A stretch of DNA of 64,000 nt from Fusobacterium ulcerans (GTDB taxonomy: Bacteria > Fusobacteriota > Fusobacteriia > Fusobacteriales > Fusobacteriaceae). Of the stretch, positions 1 through 8,631 are shown piece after piece. Position 1 is the first letter of the stretch; the number at the start of each line of letters is the position of its first letter. Below the pieces are notes generated by a model that saw nothing but the letters and a program-made list of their open reading frames with translations, was not told the DNA's origin and did no database searches. A program made the position numbers and the translations under genes. The stretch spans positions 3,116,282-3,180,281 of the forward strand of contig NZ_CP028105.1 of NCBI RefSeq assembly GCF_003019675.1, given 5' to 3'.

Positions 1-489
1 CAACAACAGCCTGGTTCTTCAATCATGCCTGGTAAAGTAAACCCAGTTATTCCTGAAGTATTAAACCAAGTATGTTTCCAAATATTCGGAAACGACATTA
101 CTATAGTAAAAGCTGCTGAAGCAGGACAATTAGAATTAAACGTATTTGAACCAGTTTTATTCTTCAACTTATTCCAATCAATAGAAATATTGAAAAATGG
201 AATCAACACTTTCATAGAAAACTGTTTGAAAGGAATCACAGCTCAAGAAGAAAACTGTAAAGGTTGGGTAGATAGAAGTGTTGGTATCATCACAGCTCTT
301 AACCCACATATTGGATATAAAAATGCAGCTGAAATAGCTAAATTATCTATAAAAACTGGAACTCCAGTTGCACAAATAGTTCTTGAAAGAGGATTATTAA
401 GCAAAGAGGATCTAGATATTATTTTAAATCCGTTTGAAATGACTAAACCTGGAATCCCTGGAAAAGAACTTTTAAACAAAAACAAATAA
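1..489 (+). CDS. aspA: aspartate ammonia-lyase (aspartase), C-terminal part
   Basis: The frame is open from base 1, so the 5' part lies outside the window. The visible 162 residues begin with the fumarase/aspartase superfamily signature (GSSIMPGKVNP, about residues 5-15 of the visible part), the mobile loop that carries the catalytic serine. It continues with NDITIVKAAEAGQLELNVFEP-type sequence and the small C-terminal domain ending in PGIPGKELL, which is aspartase-like rather than fumarase-like. The enzyme deaminates L-aspartate to fumarate and ammonia in the cytoplasm and suits an amino-acid fermenter. A strong terminator follows at once, so this is the last gene of its transcript. The family call is firm; aspartase over class II fumarase is very likely. 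Confidence 0.93.
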   Translation, partial: QQQPGSSIMPGKVNPVIPEVLNQVCFQIFGNDITIVKAAEAGQLELNVFEPVLFFNLFQSIEILKNGINTFIENCLKGITAQEENCKGWVDRSVGIITALNPHIGYKNAAEIAKLSIKTGTPVAQIVLERGLLSKEDLDIILNPFEMTKPGIPGKELLNKNK

Positions 490-517
490 TAGCTCACAAA
501 CCGTCAATCATTCATAA

Positions 518-550
518 AAAAAACTCCCTGTCCATGCAGGGAGTTTTTTT
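518..550 (+). terminator. intrinsic terminator after aspA
   Basis: An 8-bp perfect stem ACTCCCTG/CAGGGAGT (523-530 and 537-544) with a 6-nt loop is followed by a T run and preceded by an A run. It lies about 30 bp after the aspA stop codon. The flanking A and T tracts would let it work in both directions. Confidence 0.9.
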
Positions 551-888
551 ATTACCTCTATATTTTATTTGTTATTCTTATTCAATTACTTTTCTTCATT
601 ATTTTTCTATGGTTTGTGTATTTATAATATTTCTTTTATAACATTGGTAGTTTCTCATAATTAATTCACTCTCCATCTTTTATTCCTCACAGCACTTCAT
701 TTAACAAACATTTCATAAAACAGCCAAATAATTAATAATAATTGTAACACACAATTCTTATTACAATTTTTAATGAAACAACTCTTCCCTCAAAAAATAT
801 TTCGTCATAAAAAATAAATATTTATTTTTTATTTAACGGTTTATATCGGTACAAATAATATAGTTATAAAATATTTTCATATTATTTA
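551..888. other. non-coding AT-rich spacer
   Basis: No convincing reading frame, RNA gene or repeat is visible between the aspA terminator and the promoter of the sulfatase gene. The stretch is extremely AT-rich. Operators for the neighbouring ROK regulator could lie here, but I cannot point to a clear inverted repeat. Confidence 0.5.
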
Positions 889-917
889 TTGACATATTTT
901 AAGAAATATTATATTAT
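889..917 (+). promoter_or_regulatory. promoter of sulfatase-symporter operon
   Basis: TTGACA at 889-894 and TATTAT at 912-917 are 17 bp apart; an alternative -10, TATAAT, sits at 915-920. The AAGGAGAT ribosome binding site at 957-964 and the ATG at 971 follow, giving a leader of roughly 45-50 nt. Confidence 0.75.
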
Positions 918-970
918 AATCTTATAATTAATTCGTAATATAAATCAATTATTTTCAAGGAGATATTTTT

Positions 971-2545
971 ATGAAAAAAAGACCTAATATTTTATTGATA
1001 ACAAGTGATCAGCAGCACTTTGATACAATAGGTGCTTTTAATAAAGAGATTCTGACTCCTAATCTTGACAGGTTAGTTAAGGAAGGAACTACTTTTGACA
1101 GAGCCTACTGCCCAAATCCTACTTGTACCCCTACCAGAGCATCTATTATCACGGGAAAATATCCAAGCCAGCATGGTGCATGGACTTTAGGAACTAAATT
1201 ATCTGAAAATGAAACTACCATTGGAGATGTACTCAGAGGAAATGGATACAAGAGTGCTCTAATAGGAAAAGCACATTTTCAGCCGCTGGCATCTACAGAG
1301 GAATTTCCTTCTTTAGAAGCTTATCCATATTTACAAGACCTTGAGTTCTGGAAAAATTACAGAGATAGATTCTATGGATTCGACCATGTGGAGCTTGCAA
1401 GAAATCATACTAACGAATCTCATGTAGGACAGCATTATGCAATATGGCTTGAAGAAAAAGGGTGTAAAAACTGGAGAGATTATTACCTGAATCCTACTGG
1501 TAATATGAGCGAAGAAGAATATCCAAGATTAGAAATATTAGTAGAAAAAGAAGGAAACATTCTCAACAGCAAGAGAAACTGGGGAAAATGGGAAATTCCA
1601 GAAGAATATCACTATAATTCATGGATAGCTGAAAGATGCAGCAGTATGCTTGAAGATTACAAGAACAATGATGAAAATTTCTTTCTTTGGGCAAGTTTCT
1701 TTGATCCTCATCCTGAATATTTTGTACCTGAACCTTGGGCATCTATGTATGACCCAGAAAAACTCTCTATAGATGAAGAGACAATAAATGATGATCATAA
1801 ATATAATCCACCACATTTTAGGAAAACACAGGAAGAAAATCCTGATTTCAGTGAATATAAAGAAACTGGATTTGGCATCCATGGTATGCACTCACATCTG
1901 CAAAAAAAAGAAGATATCAAAAAAGACCTTGCACTATATTATGGAATGGTATCTATGATGGATAAATATATTGGTAAAATTTTGGATAAACTGGAAGAAT
2001 TAGGACTTGCTGAAGATACTATAATAGTATTTACAACAGATCATGGGCATTTTGTTGGACAGCATGGACTTATCAGAAAAGGTCCCTTCCATTATGAAGA
2101 TCTCATCAAAATACCTTTTATTGTTAAGTATCCTAAAGTTGTTCCTGAAAACAAAGTTTCTCATTCTCTTCAATCATTGGTAGATCTTGCTCCTACTTTT
2201 TTAAGTATGTGTGGAATAAAAATACCATATGATATGACTGGAATTGATCAGACTAAAGCATGGGCAGATGAAAATGTAAAACTGAGAGATCATGTTATTT
2301 GTGAAAATCACCATGAACCTACTACTATACATTTAAAAACTTATGTTGACGAAAGATACAAATTAACTGTATATTACAATCAGACTTATGGAGAGCTTTT
2401 TGATTTAAAAGAAGATCCAAAGGAATTAAATAATTTATGGGATAATGAAAAATATAAAGAACTGAAAAGTGAGCTGCTTTTAAAATATATTTGGGCAGAA
2501 CTAGGAAAAGAACCAATGTGGATGCCAAGAATAAAACAGGCATAG
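971..2545 (+). CDS. cytoplasmic Cys-type sulfatase (YidJ-like)
   Basis: This 524-residue alkaline-phosphatase-fold sulfatase should hydrolyse a sulfate ester. The family motif C-x-P-x-R is present as CTPTR at residues 52-56; Cys52 would be converted to formylglycine by an anaerobic sulfatase-maturating enzyme, which is not in this window. Metal-site residues are visible at the N-terminus (SDQQ, Asp13) and in TTDHG near residue 357. There is no signal peptide, so the substrate must be imported, which fits the SSS symporter 39 bp downstream. E. coli has the same pair as yidJ-yidK. The ROK regulator beyond suggests a sulfated sugar as substrate, but the exact compound cannot be read from sequence. 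Good promoter and ribosome binding site support the start. Confidence 0.88.
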   Translation: MKKRPNILLITSDQQHFDTIGAFNKEILTPNLDRLVKEGTTFDRAYCPNPTCTPTRASIITGKYPSQHGAWTLGTKLSENETTIGDVLRGNGYKSALIGKAHFQPLASTEEFPSLEAYPYLQDLEFWKNYRDRFYGFDHVELARNHTNESHVGQHYAIWLEEKGCKNWRDYYLNPTGNMSEEEYPRLEILVEKEGNILNSKRNWGKWEIPEEYHYNSWIAERCSSMLEDYKNNDENFFLWASFFDPHPEYFVPEPWASMYDPEKLSIDEETINDDHKYNPPHFRKTQEENPDFSEYKETGFGIHGMHSHLQKKEDIKKDLALYYGMVSMMDKYIGKILDKLEELGLAEDTIIVFTTDHGHFVGQHGLIRKGPFHYEDLIKIPFIVKYPKVVPENKVSHSLQSLVDLAPTFLSMCGIKIPYDMTGIDQTKAWADENVKLRDHVICENHHEPTTIHLKTYVDERYKLTVYYNQTYGELFDLKEDPKELNNLWDNEKYKELKSELLLKYIWAELGKEPMWMPRIKQA

Positions 2546-2584
2546 TAAAATATCTTAATAATACATATTCAAAAGGGGTGAAAT

Positions 2585-4306
2585 ATGAATCTATTAGCAG
2601 TGGTTACATTTATTTTTTTTACTGGATTGGTAGCAGTGATATCTTGGTATCTTACAAAAAATGAAAATCTTGATTCTAACAGTGGGTATTTTTTAGGTGG
2701 AAGAAGTTTAAGTGGTGTAGTTATAGCAGGATCGTTATTACTTACTAACCTTTCTACAGAACAGTTAGTAGGAATGAATGGAAATGCTTTTATGGGAGGA
2801 TTATCTGTAATCGGATATGAAGTGACATCAGGTATAACTTTGATATTTATGGGATTGTATTTCCTTCCAAGATATTTAACAAGCGGATTTACAACAGTTC
2901 CTCAGTTTCTTGAAGAAAGATATGATAAAGGTACAAGAAATATAGTGGCTATTCTTTTTTTAATAAGTCTTGGGGTTATTTTTCTTCCAGTTGTGCTGTA
3001 TTCTGGTGGAGTTGCTTTAAACTCTCTTTTCAACATATCAGCAATGTTTGGAATATCAGAGCAGGCTGCTCTTGTACTCACTATATGGGGAATAGGTATC
3101 ATTGGTGGAATTTATGCTATATTCGGTGGGCTGAAAGCAGTTGCTGTTTCTGATACTATCAATGGTGTAGGACTTATAGCTGGTGGTATACTTATTCCAG
3201 TTCTTGGATTAAAAGCTTTAGGTGATGGAAGTTTTTCACAGGGAATAGAAAAATTAATTATAAATCATCCTGAAAAATTAAATGCAATAGGAGATGCTGC
3301 TGCACCAGTTCCATTTTCTACTCTTTTTACAGGAATTATATTGATAAATACATTTTACTGGTGTACAAATCAGGCAATAGTACAGAGAGCATTTGGTGCT
3401 AAAAGCTTGGCAGAAGGGCAAAAAGGAGTTATCTATGCTGGATTTTTAAAAATATTTGCACCAATTATTCTTGCAATTCCCGGTATAATTGCTTTTCACC
3501 TATATGGAAGTGAAATAGCTAAAGGAGACTTTGCTTATCCGATACTTGTAAATAAAGTTCTTCCTACTCCTTTAGTAGGGTTCTTTGGAGCAGTTCTTTT
3601 TGGAGCTATACTAAGTTCTTTCAACTCTGCTTTAAATTCAGCTTCTACATTATTCTGCTTAGATTTGTATAAGCCTATTGTCAATCCTGATATAGAAGAT
3701 AAAAAACTGGTAACTGTTGGTAAAATATTTGGAACTGTCCTTGGTATCCTTGCCATCTTAGTAGCACCATATATAGTAAATGCACCAAATGGACTATTTG
3801 AGTTTATGAAAAAATTTATGGGATTCTTCAATGTTCCAACTCTTGTAATAGTATTTGTAGGTTTCTTCTCAAAAAAAATACCTGCTGTTGCAGCTAAAGT
3901 TGCCATCTTTGTATTTATGTTCCTTTATGGAATGATGCAGTTTGTGTACAAGGTAAATATAAGCTTCCTTCATGTATTGGGAATGCTCTTCCTTCTTTGT
4001 GTAATAATCATGGTTGCTATTGGATATATAGCTCCAATGAAGACTCCTTATGTACAGAGCAGAAAAGAAGAAATTTCTCTGGTACACTGGAGATATGCAA
4101 AGCCTATGAGTTCTCTTATAGCAACAACTACTATCTATGTCTATGTTCTTCTTTCTCATAGAGGATTAGTTGGTCTTACAGAAAATATCGGAAGCAGATT
4201 TACTATGATAACAGCTGTTTATATTATTTTATCAGTGATATTATTTGTTATAGTAGATAAAATGGGAGTGGCAAAGGAAAAAGAGGTAATAAAACAGACT
4301 GTATAA
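2585..4306 (+). CDS. sodium:solute symporter, SSS family (YidK-like)
   Basis: This 573-residue polytopic membrane protein has about 14 hydrophobic segments and the SSS/SGLT layout: an N-terminal segment, a glycine-rich GGRSLSG stretch near residue 40, and LLLTNLSTEQLVG-type sequence in the first core helix. The length matches sugar-type members such as YidK and vSGLT. It should bring a sugar or sugar sulfate into the cytoplasm with sodium. It lies 39 bp after the sulfatase with its own GGGGTG ribosome binding site, so the two genes form one operon of uptake and desulfation. The substrate is inferred from that neighbour and from the adjacent ROK regulator. Confidence 0.85.
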   Translation: MNLLAVVTFIFFTGLVAVISWYLTKNENLDSNSGYFLGGRSLSGVVIAGSLLLTNLSTEQLVGMNGNAFMGGLSVIGYEVTSGITLIFMGLYFLPRYLTSGFTTVPQFLEERYDKGTRNIVAILFLISLGVIFLPVVLYSGGVALNSLFNISAMFGISEQAALVLTIWGIGIIGGIYAIFGGLKAVAVSDTINGVGLIAGGILIPVLGLKALGDGSFSQGIEKLIINHPEKLNAIGDAAAPVPFSTLFTGIILINTFYWCTNQAIVQRAFGAKSLAEGQKGVIYAGFLKIFAPIILAIPGIIAFHLYGSEIAKGDFAYPILVNKVLPTPLVGFFGAVLFGAILSSFNSALNSASTLFCLDLYKPIVNPDIEDKKLVTVGKIFGTVLGILAILVAPYIVNAPNGLFEFMKKFMGFFNVPTLVIVFVGFFSKKIPAVAAKVAIFVFMFLYGMMQFVYKVNISFLHVLGMLFLLCVIIMVAIGYIAPMKTPYVQSRKEEISLVHWRYAKPMSSLIATTTIYVYVLLSHRGLVGLTENIGSRFTMITAVYIILSVILFVIVDKMGVAKEKEVIKQTV

Positions 4307-4343
4307 AAATATGAACTGCAACAATTTCAAAATAATATTGTTA

Positions 4344-4498
4344 TATAAAAGTTAAAATTACATATTACATAAAAGTTATCATATAAAAATTAAAGATACA
4401 CATTACATAAAAATTATTATATAAAGTTCAAAGTTAGCTATTATACAAGAGAACATTTTATATAAAACTTGATAATAGTCATTATAAAAAATGCTGAA
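4344..4498. repeat. degenerate tandem repeat, about 38-bp period, four units
   Basis: Units beginning TATAAA start at 4344, 4382, 4420 and 4461 (periods 38, 38 and 41). The first two are close copies sharing TTACATAAAA-type sequence; the third and fourth are more decayed. The last unit runs into the terminator at 4487. The array fills the convergent space between the symporter and the ROK gene. No function is evident. Confidence 0.5.
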
Positions 4499-4533
4499 GT
4501 GAAGATTTAATTTCCTCATTTCAGCATTTTTTT
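4487..4533 (+). terminator. terminator of sulfatase-symporter operon
   Basis: ATGCTGAAGTGA near 4491-4502 pairs with TCATTTCAGCAT near 4517-4528 with one G-U pair, flanked by A and T runs. It lies about 180 bp after the symporter stop codon. Confidence 0.8.
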
Positions 4534-4676
4534 ATTAATTTTCTAATATATTTTTATGCTTTTATGTAAAAAGCAAAGAATAATTGATCAAAAAATAAAG
4601 TAAAATTTTCTTAAAACAATATCTTCAAAAATAGAGAGGTATAGATTTTAATAAAAAAACTTATATTTTTATATAA

Positions 4677-4746
4677 AAAAACTGAGAAACGAATGATTAA
4701 AAGTCAGATTAAGTTCCTGCTTATTAGTCAATCTTTTCACAGTTTT
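4677..4746 (-). terminator. probable terminator of ROK gene
   Basis: AAAACTG (4677-4684 area) and CAGTTTT (4740-4746) frame an imperfect hairpin just downstream of the ROK stop codon. On the minus strand the stem is followed by a T run. The stem is short and bulged, so this is less certain than the terminator at 4487. Confidence 0.45.
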
Positions 4747-4752
4747 ATTTTT

Positions 4753-5934
4753 TTATAATAGATAAAATTTCTCTTTCAATACTGAAAATATTGGGGCACA
4801 TCTCTCTTCCTTTTCAGAAATGCTGCTCACTGATATTATCTTTTTAAAATCAAATATCTGCTTATTATGAATATATCCAAAAAGATAATTTATGAATACA
4901 TCATTTTTAAAAATATTTCCACACAAAACAATTTTCTTTGGGTAGAACAGTGTAAACATATTTAAAATAAGGATTGCCAGATAATCTGCTGCCTCCTGAA
5001 GAGTTTTAAGCACAGCTATCTCTCCTGACTCTCCTGCTTTTAAGATAATATCAAAAGAAATATTCTCCCTATCTCCAGATGTCAGAGAAAATATAATCGG
5101 AGTACTCTCTTTAGAATATATCTTTTCCATTTTCTCCAAAATAGCTCTTTCAGAATAGTTATTTTCAAAGCATCCTTTTCTTTTACAGATAGGGCATATA
5201 TTTTCATCATTATTGATTATTGAGTGTCCTATCTCTCCACTTAATGAAGATTCTTTTTTAAAAAGTTCACTTTGAACAACCAGACTTCCTCCTACCCCTG
5301 TTCCATATTTCAGAAAAAAGAAATCTGAAAGCTCCTCTTCTAAAAACATTTGATAAATAGCCAGATTTTTTACATTATTATTTACATAAATTGGAATTCC
5401 CAATTTTTCTTCCATTATTTTTTTTAGAGGTACAGATTCATTCCAGAATCCGATAAAACTCATAGTAGAACCAGTATTAAAATCAACTGCTCCAACTATA
5501 CTTATTCCTATTCCAAGAAGTTCTTTTTTATTCAGATTATTTTCATTTATAAAGCTTTTGATCTCCTTTATAAGCTCATCTAAAAAAATATATGCTTCAG
5601 AAGTATCCTTATCAAAATATTTTTGAGCCTCTACCTCTCCTTTTAAATTAGTAAGAGTAAGAGAAAAAAAGTTGTTTTTTATATCTATCCCTATAATTTT
5701 TTTATAATCATAATTTATAGATAAAAGCACTTTTTTTCTTCCCGGCTTGTCACTGTTTACTTCCCCAAGCTCCTTTATTATCCCCTGCTCCAGCAAATCA
5801 GAGCATATTTCTGTCAAAGTACTGGGAGCAAGATTTATAATCTCAGAAAGATCTTTTTTAGATATGCTGTTGCTTTTCCTTAGTGCATTTAAGATTTTAG
5901 AAATATTTCTTTTCTTTATATCTTTTATTTTCAT
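4753..5934 (-). CDS. ROK-family transcriptional repressor (NagC/XylR type)
   Basis: A winged helix-turn-helix occupies about residues 10-60 (SKKDLSEIINLAPSTLTEI). A ROK sugar-binding domain follows with an ATP-like GIDI motif near residue 85, a GTGVGGS loop and the zinc-type motif CPICKRKGCFE. NagC-type ROK proteins repress sugar operons and release DNA on binding the sugar or its phosphate. I start at the ATG at 5934 because AAAGGGTGG lies 5-6 nt upstream; the GTG at 5943 would overlap that site. It is convergent with the sulfatase-symporter operon and is its most likely regulator, although it could also act on genes outside the window. Confidence 0.88.
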   Translation of the reverse strand: MKIKDIKKRNISKILNALRKSNSISKKDLSEIINLAPSTLTEICSDLLEQGIIKELGEVNSDKPGRKKVLLSINYDYKKIIGIDIKNNFFSLTLTNLKGEVEAQKYFDKDTSEAYIFLDELIKEIKSFINENNLNKKELLGIGISIVGAVDFNTGSTMSFIGFWNESVPLKKIMEEKLGIPIYVNNNVKNLAIYQMFLEEELSDFFFLKYGTGVGGSLVVQSELFKKESSLSGEIGHSIINNDENICPICKRKGCFENNYSERAILEKMEKIYSKESTPIIFSLTSGDRENISFDIILKAGESGEIAVLKTLQEAADYLAILILNMFTLFYPKKIVLCGNIFKNDVFINYLFGYIHNKQIFDFKKIISVSSISEKEERCAPIFSVLKEKFYLL

Positions 5935-6125
5935 TGAAACCACCCTTTTATAATGCTAATATATTATATCATAGAGAAAGGGATTAGTGTAAAATAAAAA
6001 TTAAGCTCAATTTAAAAAAGTTTCAACAATTTAGTGTTTTTCTTCGTCTAATATATTGTTGTAAAAAAGGATTCGCTTTATAACTTATTAATATAAATAA
6101 TAGAAACACTCAACAAGGAGGCATC
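5935..6125. promoter_or_regulatory. divergent control region, ROK gene / bat operon
   Basis: On the plus strand TTGTTG (6056-6061) and TATAAC (6079-6084) are 17 bp apart, a modest promoter for the bat operon. On the minus strand a TATAAT lies near 5960-5970 ahead of the ROK gene with no good -35. CAACAAT (6024-6030) and ATTGTTG (6055-6061) form a loose inverted repeat. The AAGGAGG site for the MoxR gene is at 6114-6121. Confidence 0.35.
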
Positions 6126-7088
6126 ATGGAAAATCTAAAAGAACAAATTGAAATTGAAAGAGAGAATATTATCTCTCTGAAGAAAGAAATTGAAAAAAAG
6201 ATAATTGGACAAGAGGATATGGTAAGAAAAATCCTTATTGGTATTCTTACTGGCAACCACATCCTTCTGGAAGGACTTCCAGGATTAGCAAAATCTCTAA
6301 CTGTAAATACTTTAGCTCAAACTTTGGGTTTAAAATTTGCAAGAATACAGTTCACACCAGATTTACTTCCCAGTGACATTATAGGAACTGAAATATATAA
6401 TGAAAAAACTGGGGACTTCTATACTAAGAAAGGGCCTATCTTTGCAAATATAGTACTTGCAGATGAAATAAACAGAGCTCCTGCCAAAGTACAGTCAGCA
6501 TTGCTTGAAGCTATGCAGGAAAAACAAATCACAATAGCCAGTGAAACATTTAAGCTGGACAGACCATTTATTGTTCTTGCTACACAAAACCCTATTGAAC
6601 AGGATGGAACTTATCCTCTTCCTGAAGCACAGCAGGATAGATTTTTAATGAAAGTAAAAATTGAATATCCTACAAAAGCAGAGGAAAAAGATATGCTTAA
6701 ACTTCTTACTTCTGTATCTGATTTTGATTCTATTCAGATAAATGAAATATTAAACAAGGATAAAATAGAAAAAATCAAACAGATTATAAGAGAAATTCAT
6801 ATAGATGAAAAGCTTATGGACTATATCCTTGATATTGTATTTAAAACTAGAGAAACTAATAACTATATTGCCTGTGGAGCATCTCCAAGAGCTTCTATAG
6901 CCCTTGTCGTATCTGCCAAAGCAAATGCTTTTCTGGAAGGAAGAGATTATGTCATCCCTCAGGATATAAAAAGAGTCATCTTTGATGTACTTCGTCACAG
7001 AATGATACTTACATATGAGGCAGAAGCTGAAGGGAAAAAAGCAGAAGATATCATTACAGATATACTTGAAATAGTTGAACTGCCATAG
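6126..7088 (+). CDS. MoxR-family AAA+ ATPase, Bat operon
   Basis: This 320-residue ATPase has a Walker A loop GLPGLAKS at residues 50-57, a Walker B of ADEINRAP type near residue 115, sensor-1 ATQNPIEQ and an arginine-finger region (ASPRASIAL). MoxR proteins act as chaperone-like ATPases, often on metal insertion into or assembly of VWA proteins encoded beside them. It is the first gene of an eight-gene run and lies 17 bp before the DUF58 gene. The order moxR-DUF58-VWA-VWA-BatC-BatD is the classical aerotolerance operon, linked in Bacteroides to oxidative or envelope stress. Length and motifs are typical. Confidence 0.92.
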   Translation: MENLKEQIEIERENIISLKKEIEKKIIGQEDMVRKILIGILTGNHILLEGLPGLAKSLTVNTLAQTLGLKFARIQFTPDLLPSDIIGTEIYNEKTGDFYTKKGPIFANIVLADEINRAPAKVQSALLEAMQEKQITIASETFKLDRPFIVLATQNPIEQDGTYPLPEAQQDRFLMKVKIEYPTKAEEKDMLKLLTSVSDFDSIQINEILNKDKIEKIKQIIREIHIDEKLMDYILDIVFKTRETNNYIACGASPRASIALVVSAKANAFLEGRDYVIPQDIKRVIFDVLRHRMILTYEAEAEGKKAEDIITDILEIVELP

Positions 7089-7105
7089 TCTGAACAGGAG
7101 GAGTT

Positions 7106-7918
7106 ATGAACAGAGCAGAAATTCTAAAAAAAATAAAAAAAATAGAAATAGCTTCTTCCATACTTGCTGATGAATTATTTGCAGGAAAATATCGTTCATA
7201 TTTCAAGGGAAATGGAATGGAATTCTCTGATATAAGAAGATATGCCCCTGGAGATGATGTTAAGAAAATAGACTGGAAAGTTAGTGCAAGGCAGAGAAAA
7301 ACTTATGTAAAGGAATTTACTGAAGAAAGAGAGCTTGCTATTTTCCTTCTTATTGACATTTCCAAGTCAAACAGCTTTTATGCTAAAAAAGATCTGTTGT
7401 GTCAATTAGTGGGAAGTCTTGCATTCAGTGCCAATAAAAATAGTGACAAGGTGGGAGCAGTTCTATTTACAGATAAAATAGAAAAGTTCATTCCTTTGAA
7501 AAAAGGGAGAAATCATTCTCTTGTCATACTGGATAATCTCCTTAGCTTTGAACCTCAAGGTAAAAGAACTGATATATCTAAAGCACTTGATTTTCTAAAC
7601 AAAATAGCAAAAAGAAGAGCTATAGTATTTTTAATCTCTGACTTTATAGATAAAGGTTATGAAAAATCCATGGCTATTACAGCTCAAAAACATGATCTTA
7701 TTCCTATAAGAATAGCAGATAGAAAATATGAAACACTTCCTAAGGGAGCTATATTCAACATGATAGATTCTGAAACGGGAGAAGAGATAGTAATAGAAAA
7801 TTTTGATAAGGATATTGCACTTAATGAAGATATCCCTAAAAATATACTTAACATTTACACTGATGAAGACTATATTGTTACTCTTTCTAATTTTTTCAAG
7901 AGAAGGAGGTCATTATGA
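7106..7918 (+). CDS. DUF58 protein of the Bat operon
   Basis: This 270-residue soluble protein has the DUF58 signature: GNGMEFSDIRRYAPGDDVKKIDWKVSAR-type sequence around residues 35-62, followed by a divergent VWA-like fold in which DISKS (near residue 85) recalls the MIDAS motif. DUF58 proteins are the usual partners of MoxR ATPases, but their biochemical role is not settled. The gene starts 17 bp after moxR with GGAGGAG ahead of the ATG, and its stop codon overlaps the next start by 4 bp (ATGA), so translation is coupled. Confidence 0.9.
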   Translation: MNRAEILKKIKKIEIASSILADELFAGKYRSYFKGNGMEFSDIRRYAPGDDVKKIDWKVSARQRKTYVKEFTEERELAIFLLIDISKSNSFYAKKDLLCQLVGSLAFSANKNSDKVGAVLFTDKIEKFIPLKKGRNHSLVILDNLLSFEPQGKRTDISKALDFLNKIAKRRAIVFLISDFIDKGYEKSMAITAQKHDLIPIRIADRKYETLPKGAIFNMIDSETGEEIVIENFDKDIALNEDIPKNILNIYTDEDYIVTLSNFFKRRRSL

Positions 7919-8631
7919 AAAAAATATTAGTCATTCTTTTTATAACATTATCCTTTGCACTCTCTGCAAAAGATATCAATATAGGAGACACAGTAACTTT
8001 ACAGATAACAGGTGTATCTAAAGAAAAAATAATGGATTCATTTAAAAATACAGATTTTTCCATAGAGAGTATGAAAGATGGAAAAGATGGTGCAGTAATT
8101 CTTTCAGTAAAAGGATTTAAAACAGGTGAAAATATAATAAATATAGGAAATAAAGAGGTTACTATTGATATAAAATCAGTTTTAACACCTGATGATAAAG
8201 AGATATTCATAAATCTTTCTGATGAAAGCGACAAAAACTTATTTCTTCACCAGTTCCCATATGGAGCTGTTATAAGTACAGCAGCTGGAATTGCAGCTCT
8301 TGTGATTATTCTTCTTGGAATAAAAATAAAAAAAGATAAAACTATACATCTGACTCCAGAAGAAAAATTTGAAAATGAAATGAATATGCTATCTGAGGAT
8401 AAATGGTTCTACGAAATGAGCTATGCTCTCAGAGAATATATAGACAAAAAATATGGTTCTCATTTTATCAATGGTATTTACTTTCCATTGAAAAATCTCA
8501 ATGATGAGGATATCCAATTTATTGAGTGGCTGGATAATTATAAATTCTCTAAAGACAGGGATGACTACTTCCAGCAGAGTAAAGAAAAAGCTTTTGAAAT
8601 ATATGGAAAAATAAAGGAGGTAAAAGAATAA
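7915..8631 (+). CDS. membrane-anchored Bat-operon protein, DUF4381-like
   Basis: The 238 residues start with a signal peptide (MKKILVILF...ALSA), followed by a periplasmic domain of about 95 residues, one membrane helix near residues 118-138 and a cytoplasmic helical tail. The tail pattern (LREYIDKKYG ... YKFSKDRDDYF) resembles DUF4381/BatD-tail regions that sit between DUF58 and the VWA genes in other Bat operons. It overlaps the DUF58 stop by 4 bp and the next ATG by 1 bp (TAATG), so it belongs to the operon. I do not know its activity; a scaffold linking the periplasm to the VWA proteins is an inference. Confidence 0.75.
   Translation: MKKILVILFITLSFALSAKDINIGDTVTLQITGVSKEKIMDSFKNTDFSIESMKDGKDGAVILSVKGFKTGENIINIGNKEVTIDIKSVLTPDDKEIFINLSDESDKNLFLHQFPYGAVISTAAGIAALVIILLGIKIKKDKTIHLTPEEKFENEMNMLSEDKWFYEMSYALREYIDKKYGSHFINGIYFPLKNLNDEDIQFIEWLDNYKFSKDRDDYFQQSKEKAFEIYGKIKEVKE

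Noticed and set aside
1619-1891. Antisense frame inside the sulfatase gene
   Set aside because: Shadow of a well-supported gene, with no start signal.
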